This document shows, one piece after another, positions 36,801-47,800 of a DNA stretch of 50,417 nucleotides (within the stretch, counting starts at the first letter, position 1; each line of letters opens with the position of its first letter). Position numbers and translations under genes: made by a program. Under the pieces are notes generated by a model. It had not been told where the DNA came from. It saw only the letters and a list, made by a program, of their open reading frames with translations, and ran no database searches. This DNA comes from Deltaproteobacteria bacterium (GTDB lineage Bacteria > Myxococcota_A > Polyangia > JAAYKL01): NCBI GenBank assembly GCA_016935665.1, contig JAFGQN010000247.1, positions 1 to 50,417 of the forward strand, in the 5' to 3' direction.

Positions 36801-39631
36801 CCAGCACATTTGACGGCGCCCAATTCGAGCCAGGGGGGATTACGATATCGGGAGGCGCGGGATTCGAGCTGAGCACATTATACAGAGCTGTGCAATACTA
36901 CCAGCTAGTGATTGATCGATTCTTTCATTTTGGAAAGATGGTGGATGATGCCATCCAAAACGGTGGGTATCGGGGCATCATTACCGGGGCGTCGGTGGTA
37001 ACGTGGTTTGACCGCGTGATTCGCGCGTCCACACAAAAGTCCAGAGCACTTGGTGAAATTGCTAAACGCTATTCGAATTTCAACGAACCAACCGTGGCGA
37101 TGCAAGTGGTGGAACGGGCATACGCTGCCACGTATATGGAGTCTGTCGTTCTTTCGCAACTGATGATTCGAGTGATGGAGTCACTGGCCCCCGAGGCCCG
37201 TGCTCAGGTCGGAAAACAGATTGAAAACGCGCAGCGTCAGTATCGGATTGCATTACTGGATATGAGCGATGTCCATGAGTCAATATCCCTCGATGACAAT
37301 TACTTTGGCTTTGCACCGGATTACATTCCGTTTCCCGCACTGGATGAGAAGGACACAAACGCATTCGAAAAAATTCTGGCGGTGGCCAGGGAAAAGGTAA
37401 ATATTGCTGCACAGAAAGAGGAGAAGGCCCTGAATGAACAGCGAACGTTCGATGTGGACCGTGCTGCTTTTCAGGGGGAACTGAAGCGGCTGCAGGATAC
37501 ATACGAACGGGAACTGGCAGACATCTGTGGCAGTTTTGAAGGAGACGATGGCCTGATTTATCCGGCGGTGCCTTTGTATGCACATATGAGCGATGTCACG
37601 GCGGTACTGAAAGACCCCTGTGGGCTGGTGGGCAACGGAAGAATTCACGAAACCATGGCACAGATGGAAATGAAGGCGGTGGAATTGAAATCCGCTGTAT
37701 TGGCACAGGAACATATACTGAAGCGCATGGACATCTCTAAAGAGCGGATTGTAGGGCAATGCAATGTTCAAAAGGAAATAGGAGCGAAAGCCATGGCCGC
37801 CATCCAGCGGATTCGCTCTGCACAGAATGATCACATGGATGCAATTACCAGTCGCCGTGCAGCAGTGATTGATGAATTTGTGTCAATGGAAAACAGTCAG
37901 GTGGCGCGCATCATGGACGCAAAACAGATTCAAATGAGAGATACCGCCTGGTATTTGAATCAACTGGTAAAAGACAAGCGGGGTTCGATACAAACAATTG
38001 AGTTTAATACCGCGGAACAGGTGCGCTGGGCAAATGACAGCATTCGTGATGCGGAGCGGGAAATCAGTGATATGAATCGGCGATATGAATGCAGCAACTC
38101 GTTGTATATGTCTTCGCTGACTCAGAGCGTGTCGGGTCTACTTGCTTATGAGTCAATTGCCAGAGACTGGGTAGCTTCGGGGATAAAAAAAGTCACGTCT
38201 CCGAAAGGAAACGCTGTGAGTTCATATCTGTATGGACAGGCGGAAGATAATGAGCAGTACGCAAAAATTGAAGAGCAGATTCAACTGCACAAACTGGATG
38301 ACATCATTATCGACTATTACCAAACCGCCGGCGAAAAGCAAAAAGCCATTGATGCGCTCGAAAATGAAATTGAGATGATTCGAAGAGATGCCCAGAATGA
38401 GATTGCCGGGCTGGAAATTGAATTGGAAGTGGAATCCAGAGACATTCAAACCGATCTTGATTGTGCCATTTTGGGTCTCGATGCCGAACTGGATCAGGAA
38501 TTGAGACGACTGGATGCGCAAAAGACAAAAGAATTGGAGCAGTTGGATACACAGTTGCAGCAAACCTTGCGAAATCTCGATACGCAGCTGGATATTGCGC
38601 TGAAGGATTTGGATATTCAACTCAATTGCGAACTGGCTGAAGTGGACTTCGCTGCTCAGGTGAAGGAACTGATGTTGAATATCGCGGAAAATCGTCTGAA
38701 TATTCTGCGTTCGGATTACAATGTGAGCCTGTCGCTCTCAGAGATTCAGAAGTTGTATAATCAGGTAAAACGCACCTTGTCTGAAATGGTGTCTCATGAG
38801 CAGCTGACAATTAATATTGAAGCGGCCAAAAACAATCCCAATGTGCGCATCTACAGAAACGATGCAATGATCAACGCGGACACTACTTTTCAGCGGGCAC
38901 TGCGGGAAGTGTATCGCACCACAAAGGTGCTCGAGTACTATACCAGTCAAAGTTATGATCGGCTGCAGAACCTGTTCCTGATTCGAACCGCAACAGTGGG
39001 CGACAATAATCTGGAAACGTATCTGGCCGATCTCGAAGATGAGTTTACACTGTTTGAAGACGACTATGGAAATCCGGATATTCGTGTGGCTATACTGTCT
39101 TTGCGCGACGATATTCTCGACATTCCATTCATCGATGAAAATGGTAATGCCATGAGCGAAAAAGACAGAGTTGATTCGCTGCGGCAAGCGCTTTTGAGCG
39201 CGCATTACATAGACAATCACGGGCGCATTTCCATTCCCTTTTCGACCGTCTTAAAATCGCTTTCACCAATGACGTGGAACCACAGAATCGAAAGCGTGGA
39301 AGCAGACATCATAGCCTCGAATGTCGGAGATACGGTGGGACGTCTTTATTTGAAACAGGATGGTACCGGCACGGTCGTGGATCAATTTGGCCAAAATGTA
39401 TTTTACGAACTGCCGGAGCGCACGGCTGTTCTGAATCCGCTGTTTAACGGAACACGCGTGTTTGACGCAACGGTGTACAGAAATCGTCGACTTTCTCAGC
39501 AGCCGCTGGTGAACAGTCACTGGTCTTTAATTTTTGACTCCCACGGGGAGGAGGCGAACAGAGATATTGATTTGAGTTCGCTGACTGACATTCGCCTGTA
39601 TGTCTACTACACGGATTTCACCCGCATGTGA
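33827..39631 (+). CDS. Giant coiled-coil lipoprotein, possibly Tc-toxin A-like
   Basis: A 1934-residue lipoprotein (lipobox ASGC). Residues 25-150 are a Cys-rich module of EGF/TIL type, followed by a mixed beta region to about 1130. Residues about 1150-1660 are long helices, including five 11-residue units beginning LD (hendecads, nt 38477-38641). The final 135 residues are a beta-sandwich (IPFSTVLKSLSPMTWNHRIE, HWSLIFDSHGEE, DLSSLTDIRLYVYYTDF) that resembles the C-terminal TcB-binding end of Tc-toxin A subunits, which also carry long helices for their channel. I place the start at 33827 because of GGAGGAG; the frame runs open further upstream but overlaps the preceding gene. Adjacency to a TcB/RHS-type gene supports a Tc-like role. 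The TcA assignment is tentative. Confidence 0.6.
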   Translation: MMVRSFLIWLCLVIFCASGCNEHQRGKEVQLEGCYTPCRQSLLRDDGTYLSCSHDGLMQGCLDGRFCLNGSCVFSADDVPACATDLECPDFQRCISGRCRIECNADSNCADGNKCYRHVCRRPCNSNGMGATSGTCGQKEYCRTMDGETGFCMAMENLLKTETLNAIPAQMRGLSDSEPLWATDTNTAPEGIADTESGFQTGAGIVLDSESATDGSVQILSSEDSNLFDVSRWPVAFRNTHIAGSFKIFNYQPTAEQFVVRKVKHATYSDAGVEVVREHPLSWLEMGTDDNLQKVEELTVLVDGASDSGVPGEKQVQLGSAANDVLTQWNGELEVVHPVMGVRKVSLSYSATPDGQWSGKMFSFARFDDGGLDAWVANRHSQEALENVENALIRRWVAFKQGELSLNEFRAVLQATEDEAWKLESVDEICKAGEQGENVACYLYDNSQGYAVYTYDQSMFPIPGGMNELSLTMNLQADNSDRRLLRGKIDSERAPQYPGDPMVTLVFEEDPVHGCSDEHCLVPIVSMDAVIHVGGRYAPGKEGCTGSAFAETAVPWLIPGFLEGTEGESGIESRYYQECLETTFPFDIGDERAVNNPYISRTNPIPDGRMRSRTISLVDGAMINQNELFVIYQEQFDALPEGSTSEGYRSYGYMILSKTPAQLEEEDFVGTAKVSVDGETPDSRLMLECDAAMLNAALGPGESITRDNAWRVVSVMLNGSANEPDTQLAEGEIVHYYCEDSGLFDGGPLDSDDAPQKAACPEASDVVFFSLTGGPESLSDQPCQDSWKLDGQDRITSRGSCKTTLNEWVANGTWNIRLNPVWRCVDSSQVYCDDNRRDLRDGKVFFGDIAKEDVPFEPLPVAIANAFRYRIRFKDRENTAVGFVPDICGASPDMVPYCYDPKAIEEIARRVDCAAVVYMANGDDFPSDEDRLKVGAFLGKTFSSTTLVNPTDGSIQSMEGFEYLNAELLIMLGDDAYTESFAARLDLESTRTSTFDGAQFEPGGITISGGAGFELSTLYRAVQYYQLVIDRFFHFGKMVDDAIQNGGYRGIITGASVVTWFDRVIRASTQKSRALGEIAKRYSNFNEPTVAMQVVERAYAATYMESVVLSQLMIRVMESLAPEARAQVGKQIENAQRQYRIALLDMSDVHESISLDDNYFGFAPDYIPFPALDEKDTNAFEKILAVAREKVNIAAQKEEKALNEQRTFDVDRAAFQGELKRLQDTYERELADICGSFEGDDGLIYPAVPLYAHMSDVTAVLKDPCGLVGNGRIHETMAQMEMKAVELKSAVLAQEHILKRMDISKERIVGQCNVQKEIGAKAMAAIQRIRSAQNDHMDAITSRRAAVIDEFVSMENSQVARIMDAKQIQMRDTAWYLNQLVKDKRGSIQTIEFNTAEQVRWANDSIRDAEREISDMNRRYECSNSLYMSSLTQSVSGLLAYESIARDWVASGIKKVTSPKGNAVSSYLYGQAEDNEQYAKIEEQIQLHKLDDIIIDYYQTAGEKQKAIDALENEIEMIRRDAQNEIAGLEIELEVESRDIQTDLDCAILGLDAELDQELRRLDAQKTKELEQLDTQLQQTLRNLDTQLDIALKDLDIQLNCELAEVDFAAQVKELMLNIAENRLNILRSDYNVSLSLSEIQKLYNQVKRTLSEMVSHEQLTINIEAAKNNPNVRIYRNDAMINADTTFQRALREVYRTTKVLEYYTSQSYDRLQNLFLIRTATVGDNNLETYLADLEDEFTLFEDDYGNPDIRVAILSLRDDILDIPFIDENGNAMSEKDRVDSLRQALLSAHYIDNHGRISIPFSTVLKSLSPMTWNHRIESVEADIIASNVGDTVGRLYLKQDGTGTVVDQFGQNVFYELPERTAVLNPLFNGTRVFDATVYRNRRLSQQPLVNSHWSLIFDSHGEEANRDIDLSSLTDIRLYVYYTDFTRM
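38477..38641 (+). repeat. Five hendecad (33-bp) units in coding sequence
   Basis: Five consecutive 11-residue units all begin Leu-Asp (LDAELDQELRR, LDAQKTKELEQ, LDTQLQQTLRN, LDTQLDIALKD, LDIQLNCELAE). This is the 11-residue pattern of right-handed coiled coils. They occur at residues about 1551-1605 of the giant lipoprotein. Confidence 0.9.
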
Positions 39632-39645
39632 CCGCGGAGGACGAG

Positions 39646-41766
39646 ATGACAAAAACAACAATACATAACTTATACATCGCTATTTTGTGCATGATTTTTT
39701 TTGGCGGCTGTAACGATGATGAGAGCAACCGGGACATTTTCGCAGATACCGAGACACAGTCTGTGGCGAGTACGGATCCCTGCGATATGGCGCCTCGAGC
39801 GTTCGGCTGTGCGTGCGTGCAGACAGAACAGTGCACGTCGGGACTTTTATGTGACAATGAATTGGGCCAATGTCGCACAAAAACACTGTGTGACAGTGTA
39901 CAGTGTGCGGATGGCATGGTTTGTCAGCCAGTGGATGACCTGACAGCGGATTGCAGGCAGTCATGTGAACCCGGATTTGATGTCAATACCAGCTTTACAG
40001 CATGTATTCCAAGGGATAACGGGTCGTGTATCGTTGGACGGGAAGGTTCGATTTCCCATGAATGTGATGCACTGTATCGCAATTGTCGTGCAGTCGAAGG
40101 GGGGGCTCGTTGTGGCGAATGCTTTGCCGGATATACGCGTGAGGAAGGTGTTTGTCGCCCGGTTTTGACTTGCGGGGAATTGGGATGTGTCAATCAGTTT
40201 CGACATTGTCTGCCAGCTGCTATTCATCAGGATGCGGCCTGCTCAGAATGTGAACCTGGCTATACTCAAACGGGCGGAGTGTGCGTCATGGATCAGAGTG
40301 CCACCTGTGATGCGGGGCCAGCTGGAATTCGAAACAAGTGCCAGGCGCTGAATCGATATTGTGTGGAGGGAATCGATGTTTCCGGCGCATGGTGCGGAGA
40401 ATGCATGGAGGGATATAGCCAGAATTTGGAGACTGGCAAATGCGACCCAGTTCTTTCCTGTGACGAGCTGAACTGCGCTGCGGAAAATCGCGCGTGTAAA
40501 CTGGATCCCTACGCGGTGTGCACGGATTGCCTTCCCGGCACTGTCAAAAACAGAGAAACCGGAGAATGCCAGGAAATTCTTGACTGCGACGATATTGTAT
40601 GTCCCGAGGGAACCCTTTGTGAGCCCGCGATTGAGGGCATGCATGCCTATTGCTACGATTCCCATGGTTGCAGCGAGAATCAAATTTGGAATCCGGCGAA
40701 AGGCGTTTGTGCCCAGTGTCCAGTGTGCGGAGACGACGAGGGAGAGTCCGAGCGTCGATGGCCGCGACTGACCAAAGGAACGGATCGCTGTATCTGCGCA
40801 ACAAAACCGGGATACTTTTTTTCCGACAGCGGTGGTTTGCAGATTTTTCCCTGTGACAGAGATGGAGACGGGTGGGTTCGTGCGGATGCAAAAAGTGCCA
40901 TGGAAAAGGATGCGGATGATCCCATACGGTTGAATGCCCGGTGTGATGTGCACCAGGTGCAGCGTTTTGTGCTTGAAAACCAGGATGGTTTAGTCACCGA
41001 GGTACCTTTGAGCAGAGCAGCACAATTGTATGAACCAACAGTTCTCGATGATGATAACCTGCTGGCGACACTGGCAGATACATACTACGGAACCTCCGAG
41101 ACGGGGCGCAGAATGTTTGCTGCGGAACTGAATCCGCTCACCAAAGCATGCGCAGGGCTCACTGGGGATTTTAACCTCAACGGCATTGCTGATATACGGG
41201 AGTTTCAACGTGTGGAATCGGAGGAAAGCACATGGTGGGAGGTGACGGATTTTCTTCCCATGACCTATTTCATCGAGCTGTATAACGGATGGTATGAACC
41301 GGTTGACGATGGTGGAGTTTACCATATTCAGGAAAAACGAGTCCCCGGTGATAACAGTCCTTTTGAAACGGTCTCCATTGGACTGTCCGCAGATTCATCC
41401 GATGAATCATGGCAGCAGTGTTCATTGTTGAGTACTGCTGCGGCTATTGACCCGACGGTGGCTGTTGTCGGCATGGATTTTGGCCGATACGAAGCGGCAG
41501 GGATGACGTTGAGTAAACAGTTCAAGTGCGTGGTTATGGACAATGATTTTGTTACAGATATACTCAACGAACCATTCGTTGTGAAAAAAGCAGAGCTGGT
41601 GTCACCCTGTATGGTCAGCAACTGCTGGGCAGGAAAAAATTCCATGTCCAGACCCCCGGACGCAAATCCGGAAAGTCCGCAGATTCAATGTCTGGCTGTC
41701 CCGGACGTTACCGTTCTTGAGATGGGACATGTGGGATGGCTGTCAGTGGATGAAAGTGTGCTGTAA
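39646..41766 (+). CDS. Cys-rich EGF-like lipoprotein of the Tc-like cluster
   Basis: A 706-residue lipoprotein (signal ending FFGGC). Residues about 40-400 carry several Cys-rich EGF-like modules with the repeating pattern C..GY....G.C (for example CGECFAGYTREEGVC, CSECEPGYTQTGGVC, CGECMEGYSQNLETGKC), which are extracellular disulfide domains. The C-terminal 300 residues start with an Asp-rich, calcium-binding-like stretch (DRDGDGWVRADAK) and continue as an alpha/beta region with another Ca-type motif (GDFNLNGIADI). The start at 39646 follows GGAGG and is preferred over the GTG 18 nt upstream. It sits between the giant lipoprotein and the TcB/RHS gene, and may link the two or bind a surface ligand. 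Confidence 0.75.
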   Translation: MTKTTIHNLYIAILCMIFFGGCNDDESNRDIFADTETQSVASTDPCDMAPRAFGCACVQTEQCTSGLLCDNELGQCRTKTLCDSVQCADGMVCQPVDDLTADCRQSCEPGFDVNTSFTACIPRDNGSCIVGREGSISHECDALYRNCRAVEGGARCGECFAGYTREEGVCRPVLTCGELGCVNQFRHCLPAAIHQDAACSECEPGYTQTGGVCVMDQSATCDAGPAGIRNKCQALNRYCVEGIDVSGAWCGECMEGYSQNLETGKCDPVLSCDELNCAAENRACKLDPYAVCTDCLPGTVKNRETGECQEILDCDDIVCPEGTLCEPAIEGMHAYCYDSHGCSENQIWNPAKGVCAQCPVCGDDEGESERRWPRLTKGTDRCICATKPGYFFSDSGGLQIFPCDRDGDGWVRADAKSAMEKDADDPIRLNARCDVHQVQRFVLENQDGLVTEVPLSRAAQLYEPTVLDDDNLLATLADTYYGTSETGRRMFAAELNPLTKACAGLTGDFNLNGIADIREFQRVESEESTWWEVTDFLPMTYFIELYNGWYEPVDDGGVYHIQEKRVPGDNSPFETVSIGLSADSSDESWQQCSLLSTAAAIDPTVAVVGMDFGRYEAAGMTLSKQFKCVVMDNDFVTDILNEPFVVKKAELVSPCMVSNCWAGKNSMSRPPDANPESPQIQCLAVPDVTVLEMGHVGWLSVDESVL

Positions 41767-41823
41767 CGCGGAAACACAATTGTCATAGATGTAGAGACCA
41801 TTACGTGAAAGGTGTGTTGAAAT

Positions 41824-44800
41824 ATGAAGCGCAAAGCTATTTCGACTTTATGGATACTCGTATGTCTGCTGCTGATGTCGCAGTGGGTGAAAAGTGAAGG
41901 CCTGTCGCCATCCAGAATTCGGTTGCCCAAAGGACCGGGTTCACTGGAAGGTATCGGGGAAAATGTGGAGGCCAATCTCAATATGGGACTTGCCGGGTAT
42001 GAGGTCCCCATCTCACTTCCGGGAGGATATAATGAATTCGCGCCCGAATTGAGCCTTGCATACAGTTCCGGTGCGGGTGCTTCAGTGGTGGGCATTGGAT
42101 GGTCTCTGGGAATGCCGACGATTGAGCGGATGACGGTGAAAGGGCTTCCAGTGTATGACGCAACGGATCGGTTTGCATCCGACGGCGTCAAAGAACTGGT
42201 GCACATTCCCGATACTCGATATTGGCGGGAACGATTTGAAGGGAGTTTTATTCGATACACCTGGTCAGACATTTTGAATGAAGGGAAGGAGGGATACTGG
42301 ATTGCCGAGTATCCCGATGGAAGCGTGGGCTATTTCGGAGCCGATGGCGATGGGCAAATCGACGAACAGACGCGAATCGATGGATATGGCGGTGTGTTTC
42401 GCTACCACCTGAAAGAGATGCGGGATACGCTGGGGCATCGCATCGTGTTCACATACCGTAGAACGCAGGGAACCGCATATATTACGGACATTGAGTGGGC
42501 ATTTGTTAATGATGCGCCCCATTATGCGGTTCGGTTTTCGTATGAGCCGCGAGAGGATGTAATCTCTGATGGAAAACCTGGCGTGGAGACATTGCTGACG
42601 CAGCGACTGGTGGATATAAAGGTTACAGTGGATGGCGCGCAGCTTCGTCGATATGAGCTTTCCTATGAACCGTATGACAACAGCGGGGGATTCACCAGAC
42701 TGCAGAAGGTGGAAACTTTTGGAACGGACAATCTGGAACCATATCCGGTTCATTTTTCGTTTTCCTACACCGGTACATTTGACCCAATGTGCGAAATCTC
42801 TGATGACTGCCGATTGCCCTCGCTGCACGATATGGGGATTGCTGCGGCAGGGTTTGGAACTGGAAATGCCGAATTGATGGATATAAATGGCGATGGACTT
42901 CCGGATGTGGTGGACACCGTGGACGGCCGACACCGGCTTTATATGAATCAGCTGCCCGTGCAGGAAAGCGAGCGGCATACATTCTCGAATACGCAGTCCA
43001 GTACCGTGGCAACTGGTGGCTCTCTGTTGCTGAGTTCCTCCCATGTGGAGTTGCTGGACTTGGATGGCAATGGTCACAGTGACATGGTGGATGGCAAAAA
43101 CGGACGTGTACTCTGGAACTTTGGCAAAGGAGACTGGACCCGGGAACAGACTGTGAATACCAGGTTGCCAGACTTTACCACTGACGAAAATCTTCGTTTT
43201 TTCGATTACGACGGCGACAAACGGCCAGATGTGATTCACAGTGATGGCAACAATACGTGGTTTTACCGCAACATGTCTGGCGGCAGCTTTTCGAAAGAGG
43301 GTGTTATAGGTGAGACTCTGGGGTGGGGGTTTATCGAAAATCCGCTGAAGATCGCGGACATGAATGGCGACGGTTTGCAGGATGCGGTGCTGGTGCTGGA
43401 AGGTTCTCTCGTGTATCGTCTGTATTTGGGATACGGCAGGTGGAGTGCGCCGGTGGAAATGTTTGGTTTGCCCGAACCATTGGATGCGGAGCACATGCAG
43501 CTGGTGGACCTTAATGGTGATTCGCTTGCAGACGCTGTGGCGGTACTGGGAAATGAGGTACTGATTTCGTTTAATAAAAGCGGCGTCGGGTTTAGTTCCC
43601 TTTGGCGCGTGCAGGATGTGGAAGGGATTCCCATTCCCCAAAAAGATGCGGACATGTCGATTCGATATGCCGATATGAACGGCTCGGGATCCACCGATAT
43701 TGTGTGGATCGACAGGAGCGGGAATGTGAAGTACCTGGAGCTGCTTCCACAAAGAGCCAATCTGCTGTCCAAAGTGGAAAACGGCATTGGGAAAGTGGTT
43801 AAGGTCTATTATGAAACCACAGTGGCTCGTATGGCCAGAGATGGTGGCAGCAATGCCTGGACACACCGGCTCCCTCATCCAATGCTTACGGTTAAACGCA
43901 TTGAAAACCGGGATACATTGTCCGGGGTGCGGCAGATTCAAACGTTTCACTATTCGAACGGCTACTACGACGGGGAAGAAAGGCAATTCAAGGGGTTTGA
44001 AAACGTTGTGGTGGAAACTGCCGGGGATGATTCAGTGGAGCAAGGGCGGGTGGAGTATCAGTTTGATGTGGGAACTGCGGACAGGTATCGAAGTGGATTG
44101 TTGCTCAACGAGGCGCTGTTCAGTGACAATCGCGCCATTTACCAAACGCGGTATTCCTACAGTGATTGTGATGTGGATGAAGTTCCCGATACGATGACGA
44201 CTCCGGTGCGGTATTTGTGTCAAACCGGAAAAGAGCAGGTGGTGAAAGAGGGCCGGAGCGATAGCGAATGGGTGACCGTGACGGACCAGTATTATTATGA
44301 TGGCTATGGCAATCGGATAGAAACCGCCAATCATGGGATAACCCGTATTGGGAATGCAGGATGTCCGTCATGCAGTCAGTCTCTTTATCAAACTCCCTGT
44401 GGAGAGCAATGTACCGGGGATGAGATGTTCACAGAAACTGATTTTGTCACCCCGGACCATACAGGTGAACACTGGTTGATAAACCTTCCTGCCGAAGAAC
44501 GCGTGTTTTCCGACCCTGCATCTGGTGTGTTTTCCCGGACATTGACGTTTTATGATGGGGACGATTTTGTTGGACTTCCTTTGGGAGAAGCAACACAGGG
44601 GCTAAGAACGCGGGTGGTCGCAAGGGTGAACGAAAGCAGTTCGCGTACGATTGATGTTGAGCGTTCTGCGTTTGATTCCCACGGCAATGTAACGGTCTCC
44701 AAAGATGCCAATGGCCATGATGTCCGGTTTGTGTATGATGAATTGGGGTTGAAGCCCATTGCGGAGGAAAGAACTTTTCAGTCTCCTTTGGGCGCGCCTT

Positions 44801-47800
44801 ATTCCCTTCGCATGGAGGTATCCTGTCATCCGGTGCTGGAGACCCCTGTGACGGTCACGGGGTGGATGCGTATCGATGATAGCAACACAATTCCGGAAAT
44901 GACTTCTGTAAAATATGCTTATGACTCATTTGGTCGACTGAGCGCTTTGGCGCGTCCAGGTGATACGCTGGATGCGCCAACAACCACTTATCAATACGAA
45001 CTGGCCGACCCGGTGAGTCGCATTGTTACCAGGCAGTCATCTGTTGCGGGAGCACAACCCGACCTCGAAAAAGTGGTGTGCTTTGATGGAATGGGGCGAA
45101 ATATTCAGGAGAGGATTAAAACCGCGGAAGGGCTGTACCAGGTTTCCGGGTTCGCATTCCACAATTCGCTGGGAATAATGAGTCGTTCCTATCAGCCATG
45201 GGTGGCAGCGAGTGGCAATTGTGATATCCAGCCTCCGGATGATGTGTTGTTCAGTACAGCTAATTTTGATTCCACGGGCAGAGTGCTTTCTTCCACGTTT
45301 CCTGATACCGCAATATTTGGAACGCCATCGACGACGCGAACTGAATACGGCCCATTGTGGACCGGCAGTTTCGACGGGGAAGACAATGATGCCACCAGCG
45401 TTCATTTTGATACTCCCACAATCAAAAATGTCGACGGGTTGGGACGCCTCATTTCCATAAAACAAAAGGTCCGGGATGGCGCCCCCATTGTTACCACATT
45501 CGGTTATGATGAGCTGGGGCGATTGCAGCGCCATGTGGATTCTCTGGGAAATGAAAAATTTCAAATGTATGATTTGGCTGGCAGAGTCACGAGTGTGCAG
45601 GACCCGGATACGGGCGTGACATCGTTCGAATATGATGATGTGGGAAATCGCATTGCGAGAACAGACAGTCGCGGCACGACGGTCAAATATGCCTTTGATG
45701 AAGCCGGGCGCGTGATCAGCCAGTGGGATGAAGCAGCTGCGGAGCAAACCAGAATTGATTATTATTATGACGGGAATGGGAACTGTGCCACTGACAAATG
45801 CACCCGTTCCGTCGGTCTTCTCACAGCCACTGTGTATCCTTTGGGCGATGGTACCTTTGCTACGGATTTGCTGGGCTATGATGCCCGGCAAAGAGTGACG
45901 TATCGCGCCAGGCGGCTGGCCGGGCTGACACTGGAAACCCGCTATGCCTACGACAATGCGGATCGTCTGATATCAACACATCATCCGGATGGGACGGAAG
46001 TGCGGCGTGACCTGGATAGCAGTGGCAGGGAAACGGCAGTGCCGGATATCGTATCATCTGTTTCATACAATCAGGCGGGGCTGCCCGACAAAATGGTTCT
46101 CGCCAACGGAGTGGGGACTATGCTGAAATATGACTCGCTGCAACGGCCAGACACGATTACCGCAGCGAACAGCAACGGAGAGATGGTGCTCGGGTACAGC
46201 TATGTGTACGACCGGGTGGGAAATATTCTGGCGGTGGATGATCATCGTCTGGGAAAAACGCAGGCGCCCACCGCGCAGGCAGAGTATGGTTACGACAATT
46301 TGTACAGGCTGAAGACTGCGCGACTGGATACCGGAAATGTGCAGCCGGAGGTGCTGACCTATGCGTTTGATGCCATTGGCAATATTGTCGACAAAAGTTC
46401 CAGTCTGGGCAAAGCGAGCCTTGCGCACGTTGGCGCGTATTCGTATGGCAGCGGCGCGGGACCTCATGCGGTGACCAGAGCCGGTGATATGTCATTTCAT
46501 TACGATGCCGCCGGGAACATGGTGCAACACGGTAAGGAGCTGTACAATTGGAATCATCTGGGACAGCTCGCATCTGTGCAAACACCGCAGGGTCCCCCAA
46601 CGGAATTTGGATACGATGCCGGCGGTCAACGCGTATACAAACGCAACGGGACGCATGAAATGCTGTACATTACGCCGGATTTTGAAATCAGAGATGGCAT
46701 AGCCACCACGTATGTCCAACTGCATGGAAATCGCGTGGCTAAAAAGGAAAGTACTGCTTTCGCCGCAAAATTTTTAGCGGACCTTGCGCCAATTACCGGC
46801 AATGACAGCTCTGCATCCTCCCATGGGGATGGCCGCATTACGGCAGCGGATGCATGGGTGGCGCACGCCAGGAAGAAGGGATACCTTGCTGCCCCGCCTG
46901 GAAACGTTGAATCCGTATCTGAACAGAAGTCCGATCTCGGTATTCTGCTTTCCGCTGCAGCCATGGGAATAATGCTTGCATATGGAGAGCAAACGACATG
47001 GCTTCATCACAATCACCTTGGCAGTACTGCGGCGACCACCGATAAGAATGGCAACATTCTTCAGCGCACCGAACACTATCCGTTTGGCGAAATCCGCTAC
47101 CAGAGTCACTACCTGGAAGACTACACATTCACCGGTCAGGAACGAGATCTGTCGACGGGCCTGAGTTATCATGCGGCGCGGTATCTGGATCCGAGACTTG
47201 GCAGATGGATTTCTGCGGATCCGATGTTTGAAGTGCTTGGCGAAGAAACGCTGAAATATCCTTTTGAGGCACTCAATTTATATACATATTCTTCGAACAG
47301 CCCGGTTGTATATATTGATCGTACCGGTACAAATCCATTGCTGCAAGCTTTGCGCGTCGTACTGAAAAGAGGATTGCGTAAGAAAATAAAATCCGGGAAA
47401 ACCCTATCCCCTGGTTCCAGACTCAAAGCGTATAAAAAGTTCAAACGAAAACATTTATATACCACAGGTGAAACGCTGCCTCGCCATCTTCAAAAAGACT
47501 TTATGCATGGCAACAGAGGGAACAAGGGTAAACGAATATATCAAAAAAGGAGCCCCTTCCGGGTCGCGGAAAAACAAATCAGACGAAAATTCAGTATAGA
47601 GGAACACCACGGTATCCCCTATAAAAACGAGGGATTTCCGCACTATAATCATCAGTTGGTGAGAAAAGCCGGGACGGATATTGAGAAATATGAACGCAAC
47701 AAACGCCTTTTGGAGGGGCATCGAGGGCGTCATGGTGATAACTACAATATTGAGATAAAAACACGGTTGGATACAGCCTGGGAAGAATTGAAAAATGAGA

